64,000 bases of DNA from Helianthus annuus (taxonomy: Eukaryota; Streptophyta; Magnoliopsida; Asterales; Asteraceae): positions 165,393,145-165,457,144 of the forward strand of contig NC_035437.2 in the NCBI RefSeq assembly GCF_002127325.2. Direction: 5' to 3'. Position 1 is the first letter of the stretch, and every line of letters begins with the position of its first letter. Under the pieces are notes generated by a model. The model saw only the letters and a list, made by a program, of their open reading frames with translations, was not told the DNA's origin and searched no databases. Position numbers and translations under genes: made by a program. Shown here one piece after another: positions 1-10,947 of this stretch.

Positions 1-109
1 GCAAAACCGAGCACAAAAGTGATGCTCGTGCTCGGATTGAATTTGAATCGAGCGGCTCGTTTTCGCTCAGTTTTTCTCGGCACCGAAATTAAAACATGTG
101 TAACAACAA

Positions 110-269
110 AAAAAACAGAAATCAAGACTATTACAAGGCTGCATTCGACAAAAACAAATCCTAACTTCCACAAACAAGAAGTTCCACCATATCCTTTGAA
201 GGAGAGCTCCGATGGTCATCCAATATACGCCCCCAACACTAAAGGCTGATTCAAAAGCCACGGTAGTGA
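110..269 (-). pseudogene. hAT transposase dimerisation domain, distal part
   Basis: On the minus strand this continues, across the gypsy insertion, the reading begun at 14680-14545. It reads ITTVAFESAFSVGG, the conserved core of the hAT C-terminal dimerisation domain (BED zinc finger/RICESLEEPER-type transposases). After that core the frame shifts by one base at the G-run near 231, and the next frame gives the expected ILDDHRSS and VELLVC blocks before a stop. It is therefore an old, broken transposase tail. The gypsy element cut it inside the conserved IPITTVA stretch, with the 5-bp TSD lying in the codons. No upstream transposase domains are present in the window. Confidence 0.8.
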
Positions 270-891
270 TCGGGTGTAACACCTTGAAAATTTGTGTCCA
301 ATAAAGTATAAACACGTGTCATAAGCTCTGAACGTGAGAAAGAATACTTTGGAGGGACTAAAGTTGACAAACGGGGAAACTATGTGAATATAAGGGTCCA
401 AAGTGTCAACAATGGATAAATATATTCTAAAATAGCCCTACATAATGTTTATACCTTCCAACGAATAAATCATGGATCATACGAAGCTAAACATGAAAGA
501 AAGTGAGGAATTACAAACTACAGGGCTAAAAGTGTCAACATTTGCAAAGTATACCTCTGAGTGACCTTTTGGCAGACCCGAAGCTTTGTAATGATAAATT
601 ATACTCACTAGAATATGTGGTTAAAATTTCATAAAGTTTCGTTATCGTATGAGAAATTTATGATCAAATTCGTGTTCGAGGGGTTAAAAGCGTCAACACT
701 AAATTCAATGGCCTTATGAGTTGTTACAAGGTTAGTCAAGGACTTAACCAAGTTAGCAAAAGTCCCAAGGCCCTTAAAAATCAAGTTAGAAGGCTGGAAA
801 TGCAATTTAAGGACTTAAAACCATGATACAAAGGACCAGGGACTGAAATTGCAAAGTTTGAAAACTTGTTGACTGATCAGACAGGTCAGGC

Positions 892-933
892 GGCCCGCAT
901 TAGAATCCCTGGTAACCCCAGGCGGGCCGCATC
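892..933. repeat. GC-rich inverted repeat in U3 (copy in 3' LTR near 11565-11606)
   Basis: CGGCCCGC is followed about 25 bases later by GCGGGCCG, so the two arms can pair, in otherwise AT-rich LTR sequence. It lies about 180-220 bp upstream of the TATA box in both LTRs. Confidence 0.6.
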
Positions 934-1110
934 AGACTCCCAGCATCAGAATTCGTGGACAGCTGCCATTTCAGGCCTGTTAACCGACTTAGAAAGCTTG
1001 TTTTACATACCAGGGGCTGCCCCAATGGTATTTCATGCATAGGGGGCACCTGTAATGATCTTGTATCATGTGTAGACTTGTTTGGCACCATCCTATGAGA
1101 TCAAAATTAG

Positions 1111-1118
1111 TATATAAG
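1111..1118 (+). promoter_or_regulatory. LTR TATA box (5' LTR)
   Basis: TATATAAG, followed by the AAGCTTGAAG stretch where transcription would begin about 30 bases downstream; the same motif is at 11785-11792 in the 3' LTR. Confidence 0.6.
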
Positions 1119-3866
1119 AAGCTTGAAGTTGTGAACATCACTTGCATTCATTTACAACTTTGCATAAGTTCACTTCTGGAGCTCTCTGGACTTCAAGCCA
1201 TCTTCCTAGTGATCTCTAATCTCAATTAGGACTCTTGTAAGTGTCCTTAACCCTTCCTAATTCGTTTTAGCTTAGTTATTTAGCTAAAAGTCAAACCGTC
1301 GTAATTAGGGTTTGACTTCTTGATTAATTAAAATGTGCTCTGTCAAATCACGAATTAAAAGTACCTTTAAGTAGGTAATTATGTGGGTAACAAACCCTTA
1401 AAAGGGTATTTCCAGATTCCCACTCTAACTATGCTAATTGTCGAGTCAAAGCTTATTATAAAAAGTCAACAGAAAGGTTATTTGCAAATTAATGCATAAT
1501 TAGCAATGTAGGTTACATGCAACCTGTTTGATCATTAAAATAACTTGGTAATTAATGTAAGAACATGTTCCAACATGTTCAACTCGACAATTTTCAGTTT
1601 AGGCTCGGTTTGGAACCGAAAGTCGCAGAGTTTGACTTTTGCTTTGACTTTCAGTTCTGACCCGTTTAAGCCAAGATTAGGATTGCCTTAGAGCTTCTTT
1701 TGAACCTATTTACATGTTAGTATAACTCTCTGAGATTATACAACTTGGTTCATTAGATATCCTATTCACATGCATGTTTCCGTTAATCGCTTATATGTTG
1801 ACCATTATGCCCATTTGACCTTAAAACGTGAGTTTTGATAATATAAAAGGGTAGGCACCTTAGCTACTGATTTATAAACTTGCACCGAAAATTTGAAGTC
1901 AGTTTGAGGTCTAGATTAAGAGTTATGCTCAATAGCGTAATTAAGAGCTTCTTTACTAATTAAATGGCGTAAATTATGTATAGCCTATCAAAACCCAAAT
2001 TTTTATACCAAACTTTTTACCCACTGTTATAAAATAATATTTTGGGAGTTTTGGAGATTTTTATTTATTTTTAAGCTGAGCATAACTTAGTATTCTAAGA
2101 TTAATTCAGTTTATGCCGGTTTTGCCCTTTTTAGCCATAAATTGAGTTTTACAAATCCTTTTGACCTCAAACCAATTTCTACTAATTTGTTATGATAAGT
2201 AAATTATTTTGAGCTTTCTGGAATATTAGAAATATCAGCTTTTTACAGAAAACCCGGAAATGGCTCCAAATCGCCTTTTTAGGCATTTTTAACGCATAAG
2301 TGTGCACTAGAACCTTATTAAGCCTAAGGGATTGAACCTACTGATGTAATTAGTGAATTTTTATATTTTAATCAGTAGGCAAATGTTTTGAACTCAGAAT
2401 TCCAGAATTGACCTTTTAAGCACATGTGAAATTACCAAAATGCCCCTACGGTGCATAGTAAGGTTAAAGATAATAAATTTCACATAAATTTGATACCCTA
2501 CTGTTATAACTTAGTAAATTAAGTATATTTACTAATTTAATCAGACCTGTAACTCAGGTTATTATTTTTAACCCTTTTTCACCTTATGAAAATGACCAAA
2601 ACGCCCTTATGATGCATAGTTTTGGTTTAAAATCATTTGGGGCATAATGGAAGGTATCATTCTGATATCACAACATATTTTATGCATATTGACTTCAGAA
2701 ACTTGTATTTGACTCTTATGGTTACTCGTTACGCATTATACGCGTTCGGATCGGCTTATGTGACTAGTTTGGCCATTTTAGTCGAAACGGGTCAAACCAT
2801 ATCTTTTCGGTCTCAAAATCCAGAATGTGATTATATTACCCATGTTAAACAAGTATGCAAGCTTGTTGGGTCAAAACCACATTCTAAAACGGTCTTCGCC
2901 TTATTGTGCGCTTAAAACCGTAATCTTCCTTTATAACTAACCGGTCTAAGCTTAAGACCCGTTAGAATTCTAATAGGTTATTAAAACCTTAATTTCCAGA
3001 TCTAGGAGCCCAGTAAAAGCTACGTGCATTCGCTGTTTTTGAATTATACTTTGCGCAGGTAAATACGTTTAACTTATTTTCCCTATACGGGCTTGGGGTA
3101 CGGTATATAAAATACCGCTTGGTCGGGAATTGACCTTAACCGGTCTTGGTTATGTGCAGTCAAATTAACCCGTTTGAAAATGTTGTTTTGTTTGTTTAAC
3201 GCCTTTGGGGGCTTAATGACCATGTCCCGGATATCCTTGGCATCATTCAAAGAATGGCCACGACCTTAGCACTCGGGTGTAGGCGTACACCCGTAGTGTA
3301 GTACAACATGTATAATCGTCGGTACGAGAGAAGTCTCGCGGCGGAATTATATTAAGTGGTGTGTCTATTAATCTTTAACCCGGCACGACCCGGGCTACCG
3401 AACGCAGAATAAACATGTAATTCTTTTACAAGATTATTAAGCAAATAATTATCCCAAGTTATAAAAAGTTTTATGCCACGAGCATTTAAATCAATTTTAA
3501 ACATTTTCAAAATGAGTTAGTTGAATTGTATTTACCAGTGTAAACTGACGTATTTACCAAAAAGACTAAGTGCAGGTACTAGCGTAATAGGCTGGTCACT
3601 CCTTAAGCATCCATAGAAGTCTCGCAAGCTTAGGATGCAAGAAGTCTGTTGAAATGAAGTTTCCTTTTTATTCGATTCTGCCTGTGGATTTTATTTCGAC
3701 ATTTTGTGATACTCGAATATTACAATAAATTAAGTTGAAATAAATCTATCTTTGTTTCCGCTGTGCATTATAATTTGTGTCGTTTGACTATGATGATCTC
3801 AACTACGTCACGGTAATCCCGCACCAGGCCCACCGGTGACACGTGGAAATTAGGGGTGTGACAGGT

Positions 3867-3880
3867 TGGTATCAGAGCCA
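3867..3880 (+). other. Primer binding site, initiator tRNA-Met
   Basis: TGGTATCAGAGCCA, complementary to the 3' end of plant initiator tRNA-Met, three bases after the 5' LTR ends. Confidence 0.9.
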
Positions 3881-4054
3881 ACACTGAGTGAATTAAACAC
3901 TAGCCTTTTGTGTTTAGTCTCAGTGCACGAATTGCACATTCTTCGAGTTCCGAGTCTAGACAAAGAACATAGGACAAAACTCTGTTTTGTTTTATTTTTG
4001 GGTCTTTAATTTATTATATTGTTGTTGTTACCTAAAACATGTATGCAGGTCAAA

Positions 4055-5255
4055 ATGCCACCAAGATTTCTTCGCGGTCGAGGCAAAGGACCAGTCACGG
4101 GTCACGATCACGAAGCCGGGCCTTCGCACCGACGTACCCCATCCATTACCATGAGCACGAGCCCACAAGAGCCGTGGAGGCTCTAGGCGGTCAGTCTCCC
4201 TCAGCTCTTCACCTTCTTACCAGCACTCCTTTGGGCCCCAATCGGAAAATGAGCCCAACGAGCAACCACCCTCTTTCATACCTTTGCAGAGATCCAACTC
4301 TCACCATTCCTTTGGTGACCCAACCCCAGTTTTCCAAAGCCGATTCAACCCGGCCAACATTCTTCCAGAACCTATGGGTTTTAACCCACTCGGACCAGAA
4401 GACCACTTCTCTGGGGAAAACGACATGGACGAAGATACTGACCCCATGGAGCTTGCTACAGGGACGCCGAACCACCCCATCGAGATCTCGGATGGGTCAT
4501 CGTTCCACGGATCGCCGTACCGCGGTCCGGACAGTTACCAGGAGAGGTTCAAGCAGTGGGACTGGTACTTCACGCCCTCTGAGCACTCGTCCCCATATCA
4601 GCAACAACAGCAACAGCAGCAGCAGGATCCTTCTGAGGATCAACGATTTGTGGCAGTCACTCCACCACCACCACCACCAGTGGAACAGCAGCCGCATCCG
4701 GAGCCACCGAGGCGGAGGAGGTCAAACGCACAAATGTCCGTGCGAGGGGGTGTCCGCATCAGCACTCGCCAACCATCAAGTGGCAGCCATTATCCGCCAC
4801 TCCAGGAGGAAGAGGAAGAACCACAAATGGGGGGTCCATCAAACCCCATACCAGAGGTCAACTCAGTGCCTGTGGCACCTCCGTTGGGTTTTGACAACCC
4901 AATCCCTGCTTATGCCGGTTCCGCGGCATACAACCCGTTTGAAATGCCGGGCCACAACAGCTTTAACTATGCGGAGGTCGATCCATATCAAGTAGCTCGG
5001 GACTACAACGCTCTTCACCCTGAAGGGTCATACGGAGGACCATGGACCATTGGTTACCCAACTTATGGGTACCAGCATCCACCTATGTATCAGCCGCCGC
5101 AGCAGCAGCTTATCCCGCCAGAGCGCCACCAGGAGGTCCTTGAGAGACTGGACCGTTGTGAACGGGAAATCCAAACTGAGCGCAGACACAACAGAGGTTT
5201 CTTCAAAGGACTATCAGATTTGATCAAAGGAAAGTCCAAAAGAAGGGATTATTGA
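4055..5255 (+). pseudogene. Extra ORF between LTR and gag, Pro/Gln-rich, frameshifted
   Basis: An ATG at 4055 opens a frame that meets TAG at 4184-4186; the reading continues with protein-like composition in the +1 frame from about 4182 to the TGA-type stop at 5255, so I infer one indel near 4181. The product is about 400 residues: a basic start (RFLRGRGKG), then Ser/Pro/Glu-rich low-complexity sequence, a Gln run from CAA/CAG repeats (4600-4625), a Pro run (4663-4680), Tyr/Pro-rich sequence, and a basic C-terminal helix likely to coil (ERLDRCEREIQTERRHN). No known domain is recognised. Such additional upstream ORFs are known in some Tat/Ogre gypsy elements but are not standard for chromoviruses. 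The role is unknown; disordered RNA-binding or particle-associated protein is speculation. Confidence 0.7.
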
Positions 5256-5278
5256 AGATCTTTGCTTAGTTATTATCA

Positions 5279-5445
5279 GTCCCTGCGTGGACTTGTTGTT
5301 TCTGTATTCAGCTCCTGCGTGAGCTTGTCTTTTAGTATTCTGACCCTGCGTGGGCATGTCTTTCAGTTGACCCCTGCGTGGGTTTGTTTGTTGTTTTGTT
5401 TGTTGTATTTGTTGTTTGTGGTGTTTCGCCCCTGCGTGGGCATGT
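5279..5445 (+). repeat. Five spaced copies of a CCTGCGTGG motif after the extra ORF
   Basis: Near-identical units (CCTGCGTGG or CCTGCGTGA followed by a short T-rich spacer with TTG or CATG) start near 5283, 5314, 5346, 5372 and 5431. They lie immediately 3' of the extra ORF stop. The 78-residue ORF over them is just translated repeat. Confidence 0.7.
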
Positions 5446-6297
5446 TATTTGTAGAAGTCCCGTTTAGGGCAAGTGTTGTACTGTTAAATCTTTATTAGTG
5501 AAATGTTGCATTTAAATTTTCATGATTGTTGTTATAAATAAGTATATGAATAAACTTAAAATAAAAAGGTAAAATGAAAATAACATTTCCTAAATTAAAG
5601 AAGACCTACCATTAATATAAAATGGCAAAATCTAAAAAGGGATAAGACCTAGCCACATGTCATTTTAAGACAAGGCCAAGACGGTATCTCCATAATTAGA
5701 TTCAGGTCCATAATTAACGTCTCAACTTAGGATTGATCTGCGTTATAAAGAGAATCTAAGGGGGAAAGCCTAGCCACGTGTCGTCGCAGACATGGTTAAG
5801 ATGGTAGAACCTGTCTAGAAGATTCCAAATTCTGTTAACATCTGTAAGTATGTTAACATACTGGGCAAATTGTGACACAGTAAAAGTCACATAGGCCATC
5901 ATTGAAAATTTGGGTTAATTTAAAATTCCCTGTAAGTAAATATCCATTCCTTGGGAATGAAGTGCCTACGGGTAATAATTAATGTCCTAGGGACTAAGAG
6001 ACAGTTAGAGTCTGCAACTCACTGTCTAAAGGGGTAATGAACTGTGATTCAAACCCTAATACCTCGATTATGTGAAAATCCTGGTTATAAATTAAAACTT
6101 GTTTACGTAACTAGGCCTTTAGGTGCCAACATTAAAGTTATAATATAGGATTATAATAAAGGTCCTGCATAAATAATTAATTAACAAATTAACCAGTAAT
6201 GACTATTTAAAGCCATGGTTAATAAAGTATAAAATACTGTATTAGCTTCTAAATAAAACCTTGCCTATTATTGTCTATATGTAGCAATTGAAGCTAC
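5446..6297 (+). other. Untranslated leader between extra ORF and gag
   Basis: About 850 bases of AT-rich sequence with many stops in all frames. No gene is seen. It may hold splice or packaging signals but none can be assigned. Confidence 0.6.
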
Positions 6298-9200
6298 ATG
6301 GCGGGGTCGGACGAAGTGAACAATCGTCCAGTAGAGAATCACGATAATGCAAAAATACAGTTAATTGGCGCAGAGCTGAAAGCGCTTGTGGATGATGCGG
6401 TTACTAAGGCATTAGAAAGACAGTACAGTGAGTACAGCAGGACCCATAGTAGGACCTTGTCTACACCGCATATCAAATCCAAAATTCATTCGGGAGGTCA
6501 CAGCAAACCACCACCTACCCCACCAAAATCTAAGAAAGATGAGTCTAAGAAAAATGAATCTAAGAAAGAGGATGACAGACATTCCTCCAACGAAAACAGC
6601 ATCCCATCCAAAAGGGTAGAATTGGAAGAAAAGCCTTATGCCAAAGGCTGCACATATAAGTACTTTGTGTCTTGTAAACCCCGGGATTTTACTGGGGAGA
6701 AGGGGGCAGTGGATTGTATGATTTAGCTTGATGAGATGGAAACAGTAGTGGATATAAGTGGCTGTGCTGAAAGAGATATTGTGAAGTTTGTGACACAATC
6801 TTTCAAAGGTGATGCCCTATTATGGTGGAAGTCGTTGATTCAAGCCACTGGGAAGGTACCTCTATACAACATGTCTTGGGAACAATTTGTTACCCTGATC
6901 AAGGAGAATTACTGCCCTCAGCACGAGGTCGAAAGAATAGAGTCCGATTTCTTGTCTCTGGTGATGAAGAACATGGACTGCCAGGCTTACCTCACAACCT
7001 TCAATACCTTGTCAAGGTTAGTCCCTTACCTTGTAACACCTGAACCAAAGAGGATAGCCCGTTTTATTGGGGGTCTGGCCCCAGAAATCAAAGCAAGTGT
7101 CAAGGCCTCTCGGCCTACTACGTTCAGGTCAGTAGCTGACATATCTCTGTCCCTTACGCTGGATGCGGTAAGGCTGAGATCTTTAAGGAATGCGGATTCA
7201 GATAAGAGGAAATGCGAAGATGACGGTTCGCGGCGCTCAGACAAGAAGCGCAAGGGCAATGACGACCACAAGAAAGGGTTAGGATCCAAGAAGGGAGATC
7301 AGCAGTCGGGTGAAAAACCCAGGTGCAAAGTTTGTAAGAAGCACCATTTCGGGAAATGCAGGCAGGAGTCTAGATCCCAATCTCAGCAGAAACTATGTGG
7401 GATTTGCAAGTCCCCAGATCATAAGGCATTAGATTGCAAGAAACTTAAGGATGCCACCTGCTACAATTGTAATGAGAAGGGACATATTAGACCCAACTGC
7501 CCGAAACTTGCCAAGAAAGCAGCAGAGGGAAAGAAGACTAATGCAAGGGTCTTTCGCATGGATGCAAAGGAAGCTATTCAGGATGATAATGTCATAACAG
7601 GTACTTTTCTCATTAATGATGTCTACGCAAGGATATTGTTTGACTCTGGGGCAGATAGATCCTTTGTAGATAATAAGTTCTGTGATTTATTGAAACTACC
7701 TGTTAAAACCCTAAGTATGAAATATGAAGTGGAATTAGCTGATGGAACAATAGAAACAGTTTCGACTGTGTTAGATGGATGTGTCCTATCCATTAGGAAC
7801 CACTCTTTTCCTTTGTCCTTGTTACCCTTTAAGCTAGCAGGCTTTGATGTAGTAATAGGAATGGATTGGTTATCGCGTAACCAAGCCCAGATAATGTGCA
7901 ACAAGAAGCAGGTAGTAATCAAGACCCCATCTGGTGAGCCACTCACTATTCAGGGAGATACTCAACACGGATTGCCAGAGCAGGTGGCCATGCTTAAGGC
8001 ATCCGGATGCATGAGTAAGGGTTGTGTCATTTATATGGCACAAGTAACCATTGACGAGAAGAAGCCCAGGATCGAAGACATACCAGTCATTTCTGATTAT
8101 CCCGAGGTTTTTCCGGAAGAACTACCTGGTTTGCCACCAGATAGGCAGGTGGAATTTAGGATTGACATCATCCCCGGAGCTGCACCAGTGGCCAGAGCAC
8201 CATATAGATTAGCACCAACGGAGATGAAGGAATTAAGGACACAGCTAGATGATTTACTAGCTAAAGGTTTCATTAGACCTAGTTCATCTTCGTGGGGAGC
8301 ACCAATTCTGTTTGTTAAAAAGAAGGATGGATCAATGCGTCTATGCATTGATTACCGTGAGCTAAACAAGGTTACTATCAAGAACAGATATCCTTTGCCT
8401 AGAATCGATGATCTATTCGACCAGCTACAGGGAGCGAGTTACTTTTCTAAGATAGATCTCAGGTCAGGCTATCATCAATTGAAAGTCAAGGAGGAGGATG
8501 TACATAAGACTGTGTTTAGGACTCGTTATGGTCATTACGAGTTCCTAGTGATGCCTTTTGGGCTCACTAACGCACCTGCCGCATTCATGGATCTCATGAA
8601 TCGCGTATGCAAGCCTTATCTGGATAAATTTGTCATCGTCTTCATCGACGACATCCTCATCTACTCGAAGAACTAAGCTGACCATGAGAAGCATCTTCGG
8701 TGCATTCTTAAGCTGCTCCATCAAGAGAAGCTCTATGCCAAGTTTTCAAAGTGTGAATTTTGGCTTCGGGAAGTCCAGTTCCTTGGACATGTTGTGAGTG
8801 AGCGTGGAATTCAAGTGGATCCTGCAAAGATAGAAGCTATTATGAACTGGAAAGAGCCAAAGACGCCTTCAGAAATTCGTAGCTTCCTAGGTTTGGCTGG
8901 ATACTATAGGCGTTTTATTGAAAACTTCTCAAGGATTGCTGCACCCTTAACGTCGTTAACACGTAAGAACATTAAGTTTAATTGGGGGCCTAAGCAGCAA
9001 GAATCTTTTGATATCTTGAAGCAGAAGTTGAGTAACGCTCCAGTGCTGACTCTACCTGAAGGCATTGAAGAATTTGTGGTGTATTGTGATGCATCACACA
9101 CCGGAATGGGTTGTGTGTTAATGCAAAAGGGCAAGGTCATAGCCTATGCTTCACGTCAATTAAAGGTGCACGAAAAGAATTACACCACCCATGACTTGGA

Positions 9201-10911
9201 GTTGGGTGCCGTTGTATTTGCACTTAAGCTTTGGAGGCATTATCTGTATGGGACGAAGTGTGTGATCTATTCCGACCACAAGAGCCTTCAACACCTGTTC
9301 AATCAGAAGGATTTGAACATGAGGCAGCGACGATGGATGGAAACCTTGAACGATTATGATTGTGAAATAAGATACCATCCAGGCAAGGCCAATGTAGTCG
9401 CATATGCTTTGAGCAGGAAGGAAAGAGTGAAGCCGATAAGGATCAATGCCAAGAGCATTGAAATTAAGAATAGTTTGAATGAAATGTTGTTAGCTGCACA
9501 AAAGGAAGCTGTGTTGGAAGCTAACTATCCTGAGGAGAAATTAGGAGTAACTGAAGAACAGTTGTCCTACGATAAAGACGGAATGTTGAGATTAAATGGA
9601 CGAATATGGGTTCCTGTATATGGAGGACTTCGAGATGTTATCCTCAAGGAAGCCCACAGTTCCAAGTATTCCGTCCATCCTGGAGCTGATAAGATGTACC
9701 AGGATTTAAATGCAAATTATTGGTGGATAGGCTTGAAAAAGTCTATAGCCGCTTACGTAGCAAAATGCTTGACGTGTGCTAAAGTTAAGGCTGAACATCA
9801 GAAGCCGTCTGGTTTGCTACAACAGCCTAAGATTCCCACTTGGAAATGGGAAATGGTGACGATGGACTTCATCACCAAATTGCCTAAGACGCCGAAGGGA
9901 AATGATACTATATGGGTCATAGTTGATAGACTGACCAAGTCAGCACATTTCCTACCCATTAAAGAAACCTTCAGCTCTGACATGTTAGCTCAACTGTACG
10001 TAGATAAGATTGTGGCCTTGCATGGCGTACCAGTATCTATTATCTCAGATCGGGATACTAGATACACATCTCATTTCTGGAAGAGTTTCCAACAGTCTCT
10101 GGGCACTCAATTGAATTTCAGTACGGCTTACCATCCTCAGACGGATGGGCAGAGTGAGCGTACTATTCAAACGTTGGAAGACATGCTGCGTGCATGTGTA
10201 ATTGATCTAGGAGGTAGTTGGGACAGGCATTTACCGTTGGTCGAGTTCTCCTACAATAATAGCTACCATACTAGCATTAAGGTTGCGCCTTTTGAGGCAC
10301 TATATGGTAGAAAGTGCAGAACGCCCATCTGCTGGGCAGAAGTAGGGGATACCCAATTATCATGTCCTGACTTAGTCTTCGAGGCAACGGACAAGATTGT
10401 CCAAATTCGCGACCGCCTGAAAGCTGCTCGAGACAGGCAAAAGAGCTATGTGGATGAAAGGCGAAAACCTCTCAAGTTTGAGGTTGGCGATAAAGTTTTG
10501 CTCAAAGTATCACCTTGGAAAGGGGTGATGCGATTTGGTAAGAAAGGTAAGTTAAGCCCAAGGTATATAGGACCATTCGAGATCATCGAATGTGTAGGAT
10601 CAGTGGCTTACAAGTTAAACTTACCCGAAGAACTCGATGGTATTCATAATGTATTTCACGTCTGTAATCTGAAGAAACGTCTAGCTGATGAGTCGCTAGT
10701 CATACCACACGCAGATGTGCATATAGACGAGAGCTTAAAATTTGTGGAAAAACCTGTGTCGATTGAGGATCAACAGGTAAAGAAGCTTCGGAGAAAGCTT
10801 GTGCCTATTGTCAAGGTGAAGTGGGACGCCCGCAGAGGTCCTGAATACACGTGGGAGCTAGAATCCGCAATGAAGGGGGTGAGGACGAAATACCCTCATC
10901 TGTTTCCTTAA
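6298..10911 (+). pseudogene. Gag-pol polyprotein of the gypsy element, two in-frame stops
   Basis: One continuous frame of 1538 codons broken only by TAG at 6724-6726 (codon 143, just before the gag core, where the family has Trp) and TAA at 8674-8676 (codon 793, right after the RT active site). Domains: gag core (codons about 145-240); three Cys/His knuckles, the last a canonical [14 protein letters not shown] at codon 388; aspartic protease DSGA at 449; RT with VFIDD at about 780; RNase H (about 925-1040); integrase with zinc-binding part, catalytic Asp1190, Asp1251, Glu1287; GPF motif; chromodomain-like tail ending KYPHLFP. In RNase H the conserved VADALSR block reads VAYALSR: the fourth catalytic Asp is Tyr (TAT at 9403-9405). 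So at least three independent inactivating changes. Confidence 0.95.
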
Positions 10912-10929
10912 ATCTCGAGGACGAGATTT

Positions 10930-10947
10930 CTTTTAAGGGGGTGAGGA
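10930..10947 (+). other. Polypurine tract
   Basis: AAGGGGGTGAGGA directly abuts the 3' LTR, 20-36 bases after the pol stop; expected plus-strand primer. Confidence 0.85.

Larger units (their letters stand above)
275..3863 (+). repeat. 5' LTR of the gypsy element
   Basis: Starts TGTAACACC and ends GTGTGACA. Very long for a chromovirus LTR. A TATA box at 1111-1118 implies U3 of about 0.86 kb and an R/U5 of about 2.7 kb. It carries small ORFs (for example 2637-2915), shared with the other LTR but without recognisable product. Confidence 0.95.

Noticed and set aside
900..1091. 63-codon minus-strand ORF in both LTRs
   Set aside because: Antisense shadow within U3 including the GC palindrome; no protein likeness.
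2637..2915. 92-codon ORF in the 5' LTR, present also at 13310-13588
   Set aside because: It is conserved only because the LTRs are copies of each other; no domain, and it lies in U5-side non-coding sequence.
5262..5498. 78-codon hydrophobic ORF
   Set aside because: Translation of the CCTGCGTGG repeats and T-rich spacers.
6724..6726. Programmed readthrough stop between gag and pol
   Set aside because: The TAG lies before the gag core rather than between gag and pol, and replaces a conserved Trp, so a nonsense mutation is the simpler reading.
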